Positions 31,955-41,221 are shown, counted from the stretch's first letter. The stretch is DNA of 64,000 nucleotides from Streptomyces lasiicapitis (GCF_014646335.1 NZ_BMNG01000011.1:353041-417040), one strand, 5' to 3'. Translations and numbers: made by a program. Notes: generated from the letters alone by a model not told the origin.

Positions 31955-32773
31955 ATGAGCAAGCGCAACAGCCAGGCCTCCAAGCAGGCCGCCCGCGAGC
32001 GGATCCGCGCCCAGCAGGAGGCGGAGCGCAAGCGCGAGAAGCGCAAGCGGTCCGTCGTCGTCGGCGTCTCCATCGTCGGCGTGCTCGCCATCGCCGGCGG
32101 CGTCTCGTACGCCGTCATGCAGAACAACAAGCCCGGCTACTGGGAAGACGCCAAGGACCAGAAGCTGGTCAAGCCCGCGAACACCTCGGGCAAGGACGGC
32201 ACGACCGTCGTCGTCGGCAAGGCGAGCGCCAAGAAGACCCTGAAGGTCTACGAGGACCCGCGCTGCCCGATCTGCGCGAGCTTCGAGCAGAGCGTCGGCT
32301 CGACGGTCGACAAGGACATCAAGGACGGCAAGTACAAGGTCCAGTTCGTCGGCGCCACGTTCCTCGACAACAACATCCCGGGCGAGGGCTCCCGCAACGG
32401 CATGAGCGCCCTCGGCGCCGCCCTGAACGTCAGCCCGGACGCGTTCCTCGCGTACAAGAAGGCGCTGTACTCGGTGGACAACCACCCGAGCGAGCAGGAC
32501 GACAAGTTCAAGGACGACTCGTACCTGCTCAAGATCGCCGACGAGGTGCCCGAGCTGAAGAAGAACGCGGGCTTCAAGAAGGCGGTCAAGGACGGCACTT
32601 ACGACCGCTGGGCCCTGGCGATGGGCCAGGCCTTCCAGGACGACAAGGACGGCGTGGAGGGCACCCCGGCCTTCGTCATGGACGGCAAGCAGCTCAAGGG
32701 CGCCGACGGGAAGAACGCGCCGATGACGGTCGCGGACTACAACAAGGCGGTGGACGCGGCCCTCAAGGGCTGA
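31955..32773 (+). CDS. DsbA-like membrane-anchored thioredoxin-fold protein
   Basis: 272 aa from the ATG at 31955 with GGAGAA upstream. Residues 1-32 are very basic, 33-54 span the membrane, and the rest is extracytoplasmic. The redox motif is EDPRCPICASFE (Cys104 and Cys107). The cis-proline loop is VEGTPAFVMDG, with the expected helical insertion between. It is paralogous to the protein cut at the window start (CPAC). A strong hairpin follows at 32811-32847. It likely oxidises or isomerises exported proteins; the substrates are unknown. Confidence 0.9.
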   Translation: MSKRNSQASKQAARERIRAQQEAERKREKRKRSVVVGVSIVGVLAIAGGVSYAVMQNNKPGYWEDAKDQKLVKPANTSGKDGTTVVVGKASAKKTLKVYEDPRCPICASFEQSVGSTVDKDIKDGKYKVQFVGATFLDNNIPGEGSRNGMSALGAALNVSPDAFLAYKKALYSVDNHPSEQDDKFKDDSYLLKIADEVPELKKNAGFKKAVKDGTYDRWALAMGQAFQDDKDGVEGTPAFVMDGKQLKGADGKNAPMTVADYNKAVDAALKG

Positions 32774-32810
32774 GCCACCGGCAACGCGCGTGCCTGAGCG
32801 GCGTGCAGCG

Positions 32811-32847
32811 GAAGAGCGGGCGAACTTTTCGCAGTCGCCCGCTCTTC
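32811..32847 (+). terminator. Terminator after the DsbA-like gene
   Basis: A perfect 13-bp stem (32811-32823 with 32835-32847) with an 11-base loop, 38 bases after the stop. Confidence 0.75.
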
Positions 32848-32862
32848 GCCTTTACTGGCCAG

Positions 32863-32868
32863 TAGGGT
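32863..32868 (+). promoter_or_regulatory. -10 box of a probable leaderless phoD promoter
   Basis: TAGGGT ends 8 bases before the GTG at 32877 with no ribosome site. I see no convincing GTTCACC-type PHO-box pair just upstream. Confidence 0.5.
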
Positions 32869-32876
32869 GCCCCTCT

Positions 32877-34574
32877 GTGACCAGTCGAATTGACAACTCC
32901 CTTACGCCGCCGAGCGATCCCGCGAGACAGCCGGGCACCTCGCTCACGCCGCGCCGCCGCACCGTCGTCAAGGCCGCGGCCGCCACCGCCGCCCTCGCCG
33001 CCCCGCTCGCGGCGACCCCCCTGGCCCGGGCCGCCGCCGGCCCCGCCTTCCTGCACGGCGTCGCCTCCGGTGACCCGCTGCCCGACGGCGTCCTGCTGTG
33101 GACGCGGATCACGCCGACGCCCGACGCGGTGCCCGGCTCCGGCAAGGGCCCGGACGTCGAAGTGCGCTGGGAGATAGCCGAGGACAAGGGCTTCACCAAG
33201 GTCGTGGGCCGCGGCTCGACCACCGCGAAGGCCGCGAGCGACCACACGGTCAAGGCCGATGTAAGGGGCCTGCGCCAGGCGACCACCTATTACTACCGCT
33301 TCTCCGTAGGCAGCGATTCGCCGGTGCACTCCCCGGTGGGCCGCACCCGCACCACCCCCGCCCACGAGGCCTCCGCGCCCGGCGTCCGCTTCGGCGTCGT
33401 GTCGTGCTCCAACTGGGAGGCCGGGTACTTCTCCGCGTACCGCCATCTCGCCGCCCGCACCGAACTCGACGCGGTCCTGCACCTCGGCGACTACCTCTAC
33501 GAGTACGCGTCCGGCGGCTTCGCCTCCTCCGGAGACGTCGTACGCGAGCACCGGCCGAAGCACGAGATCCTCACCCTCGCCGACTACCGGACCCGGCACG
33601 GCGCCCACAAGACCGACGCCGACGCGCAGGCCATGCACGGCACCCACCCGGTCATCGCGATCTGGGACGACCACGAGGTCGCCAACGACGCCTGGTCGGG
33701 CGGCGCGGAGAACCACACCCCGGAGACCGAGGGCTCCTGGGCCGCGCGCGTGGCCGCCGCCAAGCAGGCCTACTTCGAGTGGATGCCGGTGCGCCCGGCC
33801 ACCGAAGGCACCGTCTACCGCAGGCTGCGCTTCGGCAAGCTGGCCGACCTGCACCTGCTCGACCTGCGCTCGTTCCGCTCCAAGCAGGCGAGCGTGGGCA
33901 GCGGCGACGTCGACTCGCCGGACCGCACGATCGCGGGCCGCGCCCAACTGGACTGGCTGAAGGCAGGGCTGGCGGCGTCGGACGCCGCGTGGAAGCTGGT
34001 CGGCACGTCGGTGATGATCTCGCCGGTCGCGTTCGGCTCGCTGCCCGCGTACCTCCTCAAGCCCCTCGCGGAACTGCTCGGCCTGCCCACCGGCGGCCTG
34101 GCCGTCAACACCGACCAGTGGGACGGCTACACCCACGACCGCAAGGAACTCATCGGCCACCTGCGGGACAAGGGCATCCGGAACACCGTGTTCCTGACCG
34201 GCGACATCCACATGGCGTGGGCCAACGACGTGCCCGTGACCGCCGCCACGTACCCGGCGTCGCCGTCCGCGGCCACGGAGTTCGTCGTCACGTCCGTGAC
34301 GTCCGACAACGTCGACGACTTCCTGAACGTCGCGCCGCACACCCTGTCCCTGGTCGGCGTCGCCGCGATCAAGGCAGCCAACCGCCATGTGAAGTGGCTG
34401 GACATGGACTCGCACGGGTACGGCGTCCTCGATGTCACGGCCGAGCGCTCGCAGATGGATTACTACGTGATCTCCGACCGCGCGGACCCGAAGGCGACCT
34501 CTTCATGGGCGCGCTCCTACCGCACGCTCACCGGCACGCAGAAGGTGGAGCGCGTGAACGCACCGGTGCGGTGA
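32877..34574 (+). CDS. phoD: Secreted PhoD-like alkaline phosphatase
   Basis: 565 aa. The N-terminus carries a twin-arginine signal: TPRRRTVVKA (Arg26-28), then a long Ala-rich core ending LARAAA near residue 54, so it is exported folded by Tat. A short fibronectin-like N-domain follows, then the PhoD metallophosphoesterase with FGVVSCSNWEAGYF (Cys ligand), VLHLGDYLYEYA, AIWDDHEVANDAW and FLTGDIHMAW. These supply the Fe/Ca metal ligands. The start GTG at 32877 is 8 bases after the TAGGGT box. It hydrolyses phosphomonoesters/diesters outside the cell to release phosphate. Confidence 0.93.
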   Translation: MTSRIDNSLTPPSDPARQPGTSLTPRRRTVVKAAAATAALAAPLAATPLARAAAGPAFLHGVASGDPLPDGVLLWTRITPTPDAVPGSGKGPDVEVRWEIAEDKGFTKVVGRGSTTAKAASDHTVKADVRGLRQATTYYYRFSVGSDSPVHSPVGRTRTTPAHEASAPGVRFGVVSCSNWEAGYFSAYRHLAARTELDAVLHLGDYLYEYASGGFASSGDVVREHRPKHEILTLADYRTRHGAHKTDADAQAMHGTHPVIAIWDDHEVANDAWSGGAENHTPETEGSWAARVAAAKQAYFEWMPVRPATEGTVYRRLRFGKLADLHLLDLRSFRSKQASVGSGDVDSPDRTIAGRAQLDWLKAGLAASDAAWKLVGTSVMISPVAFGSLPAYLLKPLAELLGLPTGGLAVNTDQWDGYTHDRKELIGHLRDKGIRNTVFLTGDIHMAWANDVPVTAATYPASPSAATEFVVTSVTSDNVDDFLNVAPHTLSLVGVAAIKAANRHVKWLDMDSHGYGVLDVTAERSQMDYYVISDRADPKATSSWARSYRTLTGTQKVERVNAPVR

Positions 34575-34628
34575 CAACCTGGTGTACAGGGGCGGACCCA
34601 AGCCCTCCGGCCCCTTACTGTGTCGCCC

Positions 34629-36242
34629 ATGAGCAACCAGGGGGACGTAGTAGACGGTCGTTTCGAGCTGCTTGAGCGGCTCGGCAGCGGTGGCATGGGC
34701 ACGGTGTGGCGGGCGCGCGACACCGTGCTGCACCGCGAGGTGGCGCTGAAGGAAGTCCGGCCTCCGGGGCCGGAGTTGACCGGTGACGCCTCGCGGATGC
34801 TGCGGGAGCGGGTGCTGCGCGAGGCGCGTGCCCTTGCGCGCGTCAATCACGCCCATGTCGTGACGATTCACCACATCGTCGACGTGGAACCGCATCCGTG
34901 GCTGGTGATGGAGCTGCTACCGGGCCGTACCCTCCAGGACCTCCTCGAGGAGCGCACGCTGCCGCCGCGGGAGGCGGCGCGCCTGGGCCGGGAGCTGCTC
35001 TCGGCCCTGCGCGCCGCCCACGCCGCGGGCATCCTGCACCGCGACATCAAGCCCGCCAACGTACTGCTGCGCGAGCCGTCGCCGGACCGTCCCGACGGCG
35101 TCCCGCCCGCCGTCCTCACCGACTTCGGCATCGCCACGCTCCAGGGCTCCACGCAGCTCACCGCCACCGGCGACCTGATCGGCTCCCCCGAGTACATAGC
35201 GCCCGAGCGGGTCCGGGGCACCGGCGTGGGCCCGGCCGCCGACCTGTGGTCGCTGGGTCTGGTGCTGTACGTCGCCGTGGAGGGCGTGAGTCCGCTGCGC
35301 CGCGCGTCGACCCTGGCCACGCTGGCCGCGGTCCTCGACGAGCCGGTGCCGCCGCCGGTGCGCTCCGGCCCGCTGGCGCCGGTCCTCGAGGCACTTCTCG
35401 TACGGGATCCGGCGCTCAGGCCCGATGTGACCCGCTTGGACGCGATGCTCACGGCGGTGGCGAACGGGGTGGAGTGGCAGCCGACGGAGACGGCACCACG
35501 CCCGCCCCTCCTGCCTCCCATGCCCCCGCCGCCCCCGCACGCCCACCCGCAGCCCTCGCTCGGCACGCCACCCGACACCACGCCCCAGAGCACGCACCAG
35601 TTCACGCGCCAGGGCGACACCCGGCGCCGCACCCCCGTGATCGTCGCCGCCGTGTCGGTGGCCCTCGCCCTGGTGGCGGGCGTGGCCCTGGCCCTGGTGC
35701 TGCGTGGTGACGGGGACGACGGCGCGGAGGGCAAGGGCGGCGGCCAGAAGGTCAGTTCGCAGCCCGAGTCGCCGCGTACGAAGGAACCGGCCAAGCAGCC
35801 CACCGGCGGCGGCAGCCCCGACGCGAGCACGTCACCGAGCAAGGAACCCACCGCGAGCGCGCCCCCGTCGCGGAGCGAGAGCACGCCCCCGCCCTCCACC
35901 GCGCCGCCCGCGTCCGGCCGCTGGATCGCCCAGCTCCACTCCGAGCCGGGCACGTCGTCCGCCGCGACCCGCGACCGCAGGCTCGCCGCCGTCCGCAAGC
36001 AGGTCCCGGAGGCGCAGTACCTGCGCAGCGACGACTACGCCTCGCTGCGGCCCGGCTTCTGGGTGTTCTACGCGCCGGGGCCGTTCGCCGACGGGCGCGC
36101 GGCGCTGCGGTTCTGCGCGGAGCGCGGCCGGACCTCGGGCAACACGTGCGTGGGCCGCTACCTCAGCGACAGTGGCGGCGACTACGCGTTGCAGTGCAAG
36201 CCGCCCGCGAGCAGCCCGGTGGGGCGCTGCACCCGGCCGTGA
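34629..36242 (+). CDS. Ser/Thr protein kinase, PknB-type, with extracytoplasmic C-terminal domain
   Basis: 537 aa from the ATG at 34629; TACTGT ends 7 bases upstream, suggesting a leaderless message. The kinase domain (about 11-275) has GSGGMGTVW, Lys41 (VALKEV), HRDIKPANV (137-145), TDFGIA (DFG 165-167) and APE (191-193), so it should be active. A Pro/His-rich juxtamembrane region (285-330), one membrane segment (336-358) and a Ser/Thr/Pro linker follow. The outer domain (about 430-537) is SPOR-like, with RWIAQLHSEP, YLRSDDYASLRPGFWVFYAPG and four cysteines. The ligand is unknown. Confidence 0.92.
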   Translation: MSNQGDVVDGRFELLERLGSGGMGTVWRARDTVLHREVALKEVRPPGPELTGDASRMLRERVLREARALARVNHAHVVTIHHIVDVEPHPWLVMELLPGRTLQDLLEERTLPPREAARLGRELLSALRAAHAAGILHRDIKPANVLLREPSPDRPDGVPPAVLTDFGIATLQGSTQLTATGDLIGSPEYIAPERVRGTGVGPAADLWSLGLVLYVAVEGVSPLRRASTLATLAAVLDEPVPPPVRSGPLAPVLEALLVRDPALRPDVTRLDAMLTAVANGVEWQPTETAPRPPLLPPMPPPPPHAHPQPSLGTPPDTTPQSTHQFTRQGDTRRRTPVIVAAVSVALALVAGVALALVLRGDGDDGAEGKGGGQKVSSQPESPRTKEPAKQPTGGGSPDASTSPSKEPTASAPPSRSESTPPPSTAPPASGRWIAQLHSEPGTSSAATRDRRLAAVRKQVPEAQYLRSDDYASLRPGFWVFYAPGPFADGRAALRFCAERGRTSGNTCVGRYLSDSGGDYALQCKPPASSPVGRCTRP

Positions 36243-36264
36243 CGGCTGCGGGCCTCTACACGCC

Positions 36265-36834
36265 CTACAGCGAGTCGAGGAATCCCAGCGCCGTACGCCA
36301 CGTCGCCTCCGCCGCCTCGGCGTCGTAGTCGTCCAGGTCCGGGTCGGTGTACAGGTGCCCGGCGCCCGCGTAGCGGTAGACCTCGACGTCGGCGCCGGTG
36401 CGTCCCATCTGCAGGTACCAGGCGCTGAGCCAGTCGTCCGTCTCGAACGGGTCGGGCTCGGCGACGTGCAGCTGCACCGGCAGCTCGTCCACGGACGCGT
36501 TCTCCGCGATGTCCGACGTGCCGTGCAGGAGCAGCAGGCCGCGCGCCTTCTCGTCGCCGAGGGCGAGGGTCTGCGCGGTGGCGGCGCCGAGCGAGAAGCC
36601 CGCGTAGACCAGGCCACGCCCGGAGTAAGGCGCGGCCGCCAGGATCGCGCGCTTGAGCAGCTCGTCCTTGCCGAGCTCGTCCTTGAAGGCAAGCCCTTCC
36701 TCGACGGTCTCGAAGGTGCGGCCGTCGAAGAGGTCCGGGGTCCACACCTCGTGCCCGGCCGCGCGCAGGCGGTCGGCCGCCGCGCGGACCGCGGGCCGCA
36801 GCCCGTACGTCGAATGGAAAAGCATGATGTTCAT
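36265..36834 (-). CDS. Dienelactone hydrolase family alpha/beta hydrolase
   Basis: 189 aa from the ATG at 36832-36834. The core is IMLFHSTYGLRPAVRAAADRL, a nucleophile elbow YAGFSLGAATA with serine in place of the cysteine of true dienelactone hydrolases, and a C-terminal AGAGHLY with the catalytic His. The acid is likely in VAEPDPFETDD. The protein is a soluble small esterase. It converges on the kinase gene (22-base gap) and diverges from mscS. The physiological substrate is unknown. Confidence 0.88.
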   Translation of the reverse strand: MNIMLFHSTYGLRPAVRAAADRLRAAGHEVWTPDLFDGRTFETVEEGLAFKDELGKDELLKRAILAAAPYSGRGLVYAGFSLGAATAQTLALGDEKARGLLLLHGTSDIAENASVDELPVQLHVAEPDPFETDDWLSAWYLQMGRTGADVEVYRYAGAGHLYTDPDLDDYDAEAAEATWRTALGFLDSL

Positions 36835-36883
36835 GGGGCCATCGTGCCACTTTCCCCTGCGTGGCCCACCTACCCTCTGAGGC

Positions 36884-37987
36884 ATGGAGAACGTCCTGCG
36901 TCCGTTGATCGTCGTCGGCGGCTCGGTCGTGCTCACGCTCGCCGTCGGCTGGCTGGCCGACTGGGTGCTGCGCCGCGCCGACGCCCGTCAGCCCGAGCGG
37001 CCGCTGTGGGGGCTGCTGCGCCGCTGCCGCCTTCCGCTGCAGCTGGTCCTGTGCACGGCCCTGCTGCGGGGTTCGTACGAGCAGGCATTCAAAGAAGGCA
37101 GCGCCGTCGAGGACCACTCGGTGGGCATCGGCCGGGCGCTCACGCTGGTGCTCATCGGCTCGGTGGCCTGGCTCGCGGTGCGGATCTCGGCCGCGGTGGT
37201 GGAGTCCAGTTACGCGCGCTACGCCTCCGCGCACCGCGACCCCGCCCGCGTCCGACGCGTACGTACGCAGGTCACGCTGATCCAGCGGGTGGTCGCGGCG
37301 ATCGTGGGCGTGGTGGCGGTCGGCGCGATGCTGCTGACCTTCCCCGCCATGCGGGCGGCCGGGGCTTCGCTGCTCGCGTCGGCGGGCATCCTCGGCATCG
37401 TCGCGGGCGTGGCCGCGCAGTCCACGCTGGCCAACCTTTTCGCTGGCCTGCAGATCGCCTTCGGCGACATGGTGCGGATCGGGGACACGGTGGTGGTGGA
37501 CGGCGAGTGGGGGGTCGTCGACGAGATCACGCTGACGTTCCTGACGGTGCGGACCTGGGACGAGCGCCGGATCACCATGCCGGTGTCGTACTTCACGTCG
37601 AAGCCGTTCGAGAACTGGTCCCGCGGCGGCGCCCAGATGACCGGCACCGTCTTCCTGCAGCTCGACCACACCGCCCCCATCGAGGCGATGCGCGAGAAGC
37701 TGCACGAGGTCCTGCGCGACTGCGCCGCCTGGGACGGCCGCGACTGGGGCCTCGCCGTCACGGACACCACGCCGAACACCATCCAGGTGCGCGCTTTGGC
37801 GACCGCCAAGGACGCCGACGACATCTGGACGGTGCGCGTCACCGTCCGCGAGCAGCTCGTCGCCTGGCTGACCGAGCACCATCCGTACGCGCTGCCCCGG
37901 GTCAACACGGCCTGGGCGGTGGAGCCGCCGGACGGCGACCATCCGCATCCGGTGACACCGCACGTGCCGCGTACGGGGCGGGGCTGA
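36884..37987 (+). CDS. MscS-type mechanosensitive ion channel
   Basis: 367 aa. There are four hydrophobic segments. The last is the pore helix region, GASLLASAGILGIVAGVAAQSTLANLFAGLQIAFGDM, with the Gly/Ala packing of MscS TM3. The beta domain (VRIGDTVVVDGEWGVVDEITLTFLTVRTWDERRITMPVSYFTSKPFENWS) and the C-terminal mixed domain follow. TACCCT ends 7 bases before the ATG at 36884, suggesting a leaderless transcript. It opens under membrane tension to release solutes. Confidence 0.93.
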   Translation: MENVLRPLIVVGGSVVLTLAVGWLADWVLRRADARQPERPLWGLLRRCRLPLQLVLCTALLRGSYEQAFKEGSAVEDHSVGIGRALTLVLIGSVAWLAVRISAAVVESSYARYASAHRDPARVRRVRTQVTLIQRVVAAIVGVVAVGAMLLTFPAMRAAGASLLASAGILGIVAGVAAQSTLANLFAGLQIAFGDMVRIGDTVVVDGEWGVVDEITLTFLTVRTWDERRITMPVSYFTSKPFENWSRGGAQMTGTVFLQLDHTAPIEAMREKLHEVLRDCAAWDGRDWGLAVTDTTPNTIQVRALATAKDADDIWTVRVTVREQLVAWLTEHHPYALPRVNTAWAVEPPDGDHPHPVTPHVPRTGRG

Positions 37988-38013
37988 GGCCACAGCACTC
38001 GGACGGAGCGGCG

Positions 38014-39600
38014 TCAGCGCAGGCTGCGTACGTCGAGGTGGTGCAGCACCCGGTCCACGATCTCCGGGTCGTAGCCGGGTTCGCTGCGCGCGGCGAGCAC
38101 CTCGTGGCGCGCGGCCGACATCATCTCGCGCTGGATGCGCTGGACCACCTTGAAGCGGTCCACGCGCTTGCTGTACCGCTCGCGCCGCTCGTCGTCCACG
38201 ATGTCCGGGCTGATCCGCGCGCCGATGTCGAAGGCGCCGCGCAGCAGCCGCTCGGCGACCTCCTCGGGCAGCTCCTCGACGTCCTCGATCTCCTTGAGCC
38301 GCGCCTTGGCGGCTTTGGCGGCGCGCACGGCGAGCTCGCGCTCCAGGGCCCGCTCGGCGTCGGTGTCGGCGCGCACGCCTAGCTTCTTGACCAGCCACGG
38401 CAGGGTGAGGCCCTGCGCGACGAGGGTCGCGATGATCACGCAGAAGGCGATGAAGATGATCTCGTCACGGGCGGGGAACGGCGCCCCGTCGTCCGTCTTC
38501 AGCGGAATGGCGAGCGCCAGCGCGACCGACGCCACGCCGCGCATCCCGGACCACCACATGACGACCGTCTCGCGCCAGGTCGTCGGGATCTCCTCGTCGT
38601 AGTCGCGCAGGGTGTGCAGCCGCTTGGCGAGCGCGGTGGCGGGCAGCAGCCACAGCAGTCGTACGCCGACGACGACCGCGACGACGACGGCGCCCCAGCC
38701 GACCATCTGCCACTCGCGCCCGTCGGCCGTGCCGAAGACGTTGTGCAGTTCGAGCCCGATGAGCCCGAAGGCGACGCCGGTGACGAGGGTGTCGACGATC
38801 TCCCAGAAGGACTGGCCGGTGATCCGGCCGAGCACGTCGTCGGCGTCGGTGGCGTTCTCCGCGAGGTAGAGCGCGGTGGTGAGGACGGCGAGCACGCCGG
38901 AGCCGAGCAGTTCCTCGGCGAGTACGTACGCGACGAACGGCACGAGCAGCGTCAGGCCGGTCTGCAGGGTGGCGTCGCCGAGCAGGCTCATCAGCTTGTT
39001 GGTGAGCCAGCCCAGTACGAGGCCGACGGCGACGGCGACCACGGCGGAGAGCACGAGCTGGCCGGCGGCCTGGGGCCAGGAGAACGTGCCGCTGACGGCT
39101 GCGGCGATGGCCACGTGGTACAGCACGATCGCGGTGACGTCGTTGAACAGGCCCTCGCCCTCCAGGATCGACACCAGGCGGCGGGGCAGTCCGAGCGAAC
39201 CGGCGACGGCGGTCGCGGCCACCGGGTCCGGCGGGGCGACGAGCGCGCCGAGGACGACGGCGGCGGCGAGCGGGAGCCCCGGCACGACCGAGTTCGCGAC
39301 GGCCGCGACGGCAGCCGTGGTCACGAACACGAGCGCCACGGCGAGCAGCAGGATCGGCCGGATGTTGGCCGTGAACTGCCGCCAGGACGTGCGCTGCACG
39401 GACGCGTAGAGCAGCGGCGGCAGGACGAGCGGGAGGATGAGGTCCGGCGGGATGTCGACATTCGGCACGAAGCTCAGGAAGGCGAGTACGCCGCCGAACA
39501 GCGTCATGAGGACCGGCGCGGGCAGCCCGATCCTGTCCCCCAGCGGCACGGTGACCAGGGCCCCCAGCAACAGCACGAGCAGCAGCGCCAGTTGATCCAC
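38014..39600 (-). CDS. Na+/H+ antiporter, CPA1 (NhaP/YjcE) family
   Basis: 528 aa with 12 or so membrane segments. The ion-binding region VAPPDPVAATAVAG and EGEGLFNDVTAIVLYHVA contains the ND pair of CPA1 antiporters. A second block, WSGMRGVASVALALAIPL, carries the conserved Arg. The C-terminal 150 residues are cytoplasmic, charged and helical (EIEDVEELPEEVAERLL). The GTG start is at 39598-39600. It exchanges Na+ or K+ for protons. It lies 132 bases after the GNAT gene on the same strand. Confidence 0.92.
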   Translation of the reverse strand: MDQLALLLVLLLGALVTVPLGDRIGLPAPVLMTLFGGVLAFLSFVPNVDIPPDLILPLVLPPLLYASVQRTSWRQFTANIRPILLLAVALVFVTTAAVAAVANSVVPGLPLAAAVVLGALVAPPDPVAATAVAGSLGLPRRLVSILEGEGLFNDVTAIVLYHVAIAAAVSGTFSWPQAAGQLVLSAVVAVAVGLVLGWLTNKLMSLLGDATLQTGLTLLVPFVAYVLAEELLGSGVLAVLTTALYLAENATDADDVLGRITGQSFWEIVDTLVTGVAFGLIGLELHNVFGTADGREWQMVGWGAVVVAVVVGVRLLWLLPATALAKRLHTLRDYDEEIPTTWRETVVMWWSGMRGVASVALALAIPLKTDDGAPFPARDEIIFIAFCVIIATLVAQGLTLPWLVKKLGVRADTDAERALERELAVRAAKAAKARLKEIEDVEELPEEVAERLLRGAFDIGARISPDIVDDERRERYSKRVDRFKVVQRIQREMMSAARHEVLAARSEPGYDPEIVDRVLHHLDVRSLR

Positions 39601-39732
39601 GGGGTGCCCTCCGGCGGTGACGAGGCGACGACGATCACCTCAACCTTGCCACGCGCCTCGGACAAACAAGGCATACGTGACTTGCCGCCCCACTGGTCGC
39701 GGCCTCCCGGTGGCCCTCGCTCAGCGCAGTGG

Positions 39733-40209
39733 CTACCGCAGTGGCTTCCGCATGGCCAGGTGCGGGATCCCCGCGTCCAGGAACTCCGCCCCGTACGCCT
39801 CGTACCCCAGCCGTTCGTAGAACCCCAGCGCGTGTGTCTGCGCGTGCAGGTCGACTGCGTGCAGCCCGCGCTCGCGGGCGGCGTCCTCGATGGCGGCGAC
39901 GAGCCGGGCGCCGACGCCGAGCCCGCGCGCGGCCGCCAGGACGGCCAGCCGCCCGAGCGCACCGACGCCGGGATCCGGGTCGCCGTTCTTCACGACCGCC
40001 GCGTCGCCCAGGAGCAGCCGCCCGGTGCCCAGCGGCGCCCCTTCGACGGAGCGCAGCGCGAGCACGTGCACGGCCCCGCCGTCGTACTCGTCGTACTCGA
40101 GGTCCTCGGGCACGCCCTGTTCGGCGACGAAGACCTCCTTGCGCACGGCGAAGCAGGCGTCCAGGTCCTCCTGGCCGATCGCGACCCGGCAGGTCACCGC
40201 CGGGGTCAC
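39733..40209 (-). CDS. GNAT family N-acetyltransferase
   Basis: 158 aa from the GTG at 40207-40209, overlapping the rluD TGA by 4 bases. FAVRKEVFVAEQGVPEDLEYDEYD is the ElaA-like start. The acetyl-CoA loop is VGALGRLAVLAAARGLGVGARLV, followed by AIEDAARERGLHAVDLHAQ and LGFYERLGYEAYGAEF. It is translationally coupled to the pseudouridine synthase, but a functional link is not established. Confidence 0.92.
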   Translation of the reverse strand: MTPAVTCRVAIGQEDLDACFAVRKEVFVAEQGVPEDLEYDEYDGGAVHVLALRSVEGAPLGTGRLLLGDAAVVKNGDPDPGVGALGRLAVLAAARGLGVGARLVAAIEDAARERGLHAVDLHAQTHALGFYERLGYEAYGAEFLDAGIPHLAMRKPLR

Positions 40210-41147
40210 GCGCTCTCCGCCCGGACCCGGTCCAGGGCGAGCTGGAGATCGTCGGGGTAGCCGCTCTCGAACTCCGCCCACTGCCCGTCCCCGGGGTGCT
40301 CGAAGCCGAGGCGCACGGCGTGCAGCCACTGACGCGTGAGGCCGAGGCGCTTGGCGAGGGTGGGGTCGGCGCCGTACGTCAGGTCGCCCACGCACGGGTG
40401 CCGGTGCGCCGACATGTGCACGCGGATCTGGTGCGTGCGGCCGGTCTCCAGCTTGATGTCGAGCAGGGAGGCCGCGCGGAAGGCCTCGATCAGGTCGTAG
40501 TGCGTGACGGAGGGCTTGCCCTCGGCGGTGACCGCCCACTTGTAGTCGTGGTTCGGGTGGCGGCCGATGGGGGCGTCGATGGTGCCGCTCATCGGGTCGG
40601 GGTGGCCCTGCACCAGCGCGTGGTAGCGCTTGTCGACCGTGCGCTCCTTGAACTGGCGCTTCAGCGAGGTGTACGCCCGCTCGGACTTGGCGACGACCAT
40701 CAGGCCGGAGGTGCCGACGTCCAGGCGGTGGACGATGCCCTGGCGCTCGGCGGCGCCGGACGTCGAGATGCGGTATCCGGCGGCGGCGAGGCCGCCGATC
40801 ACGGTCGTGCCGGTCCAGCCGGGGCTGGGGTGCGCGGCGACGCCGACGGGCTTGACGATCACGACGATGTCCTCGTCGTCGTGCACGATCTCCATGCCCT
40901 CGACGGGCTCGGCGACGATCTGCACCGGGGCGGGCGCCTGCGGCATCTCCACCTCCAGCCAGGCGCCGCCGTGCACGCGCTCGGACTTGCCGGCCACCGC
41001 GCCGTCGACCAGCACCTTGCCTGCCGCCGCGAGCTCGGCGGCCTTCGTGCGGGAGAAACCGAACATGCGCGAGATGGCGGCGTCGACGCGCTCGCCCTCA
41101 AGGCCGTCCGGTACGGGCAGGGTACGGATCTCGGGAATCGTGCTCAC
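40206..41147 (-). CDS. rluD: RluA/RluD family 23S rRNA pseudouridine synthase
   Basis: 313 aa. The N-terminal S4 domain (about 20-70) has RVDAAISRMFGFSRTKAAELAAAGKVLVDG. The catalytic domain has IVVIVKPVGVAAHPSPGW, ERQGIVHRLDVGTSGLMVVA (catalytic Asp), YHALVQGHPDP and LETGRTHQIRVHMSAHRHP. The GTG start is at 41145-41147. The order rluD after lspA is widely conserved. The exact target uridines (E. coli RluD: 1911, 1915, 1917) are inferred from the family. Confidence 0.93.
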   Translation of the reverse strand: MSTIPEIRTLPVPDGLEGERVDAAISRMFGFSRTKAAELAAAGKVLVDGAVAGKSERVHGGAWLEVEMPQAPAPVQIVAEPVEGMEIVHDDEDIVVIVKPVGVAAHPSPGWTGTTVIGGLAAAGYRISTSGAAERQGIVHRLDVGTSGLMVVAKSERAYTSLKRQFKERTVDKRYHALVQGHPDPMSGTIDAPIGRHPNHDYKWAVTAEGKPSVTHYDLIEAFRAASLLDIKLETGRTHQIRVHMSAHRHPCVGDLTYGADPTLAKRLGLTRQWLHAVRLGFEHPGDGQWAEFESGYPDDLQLALDRVRAESA

Positions 41148-41221
41148 CCCACGAGTATGCAGGAGGGGTACGACACCGCCTTACCGAAGGCGGCGGCCGG
41201 GCCTTCCCGGCGGCCTCGGCG

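Noticed and set aside
32791..32876. PHO box upstream of phoD
   Set aside because: I could not find two adjacent GTTCACC-like units; the visible features are a hairpin and a TAGGGT box.
36265..36834. True dienelactone hydrolase
   Set aside because: The nucleophile elbow carries serine (GFSLG) instead of the characteristic cysteine, and there is no chlorocatechol pathway gene nearby.
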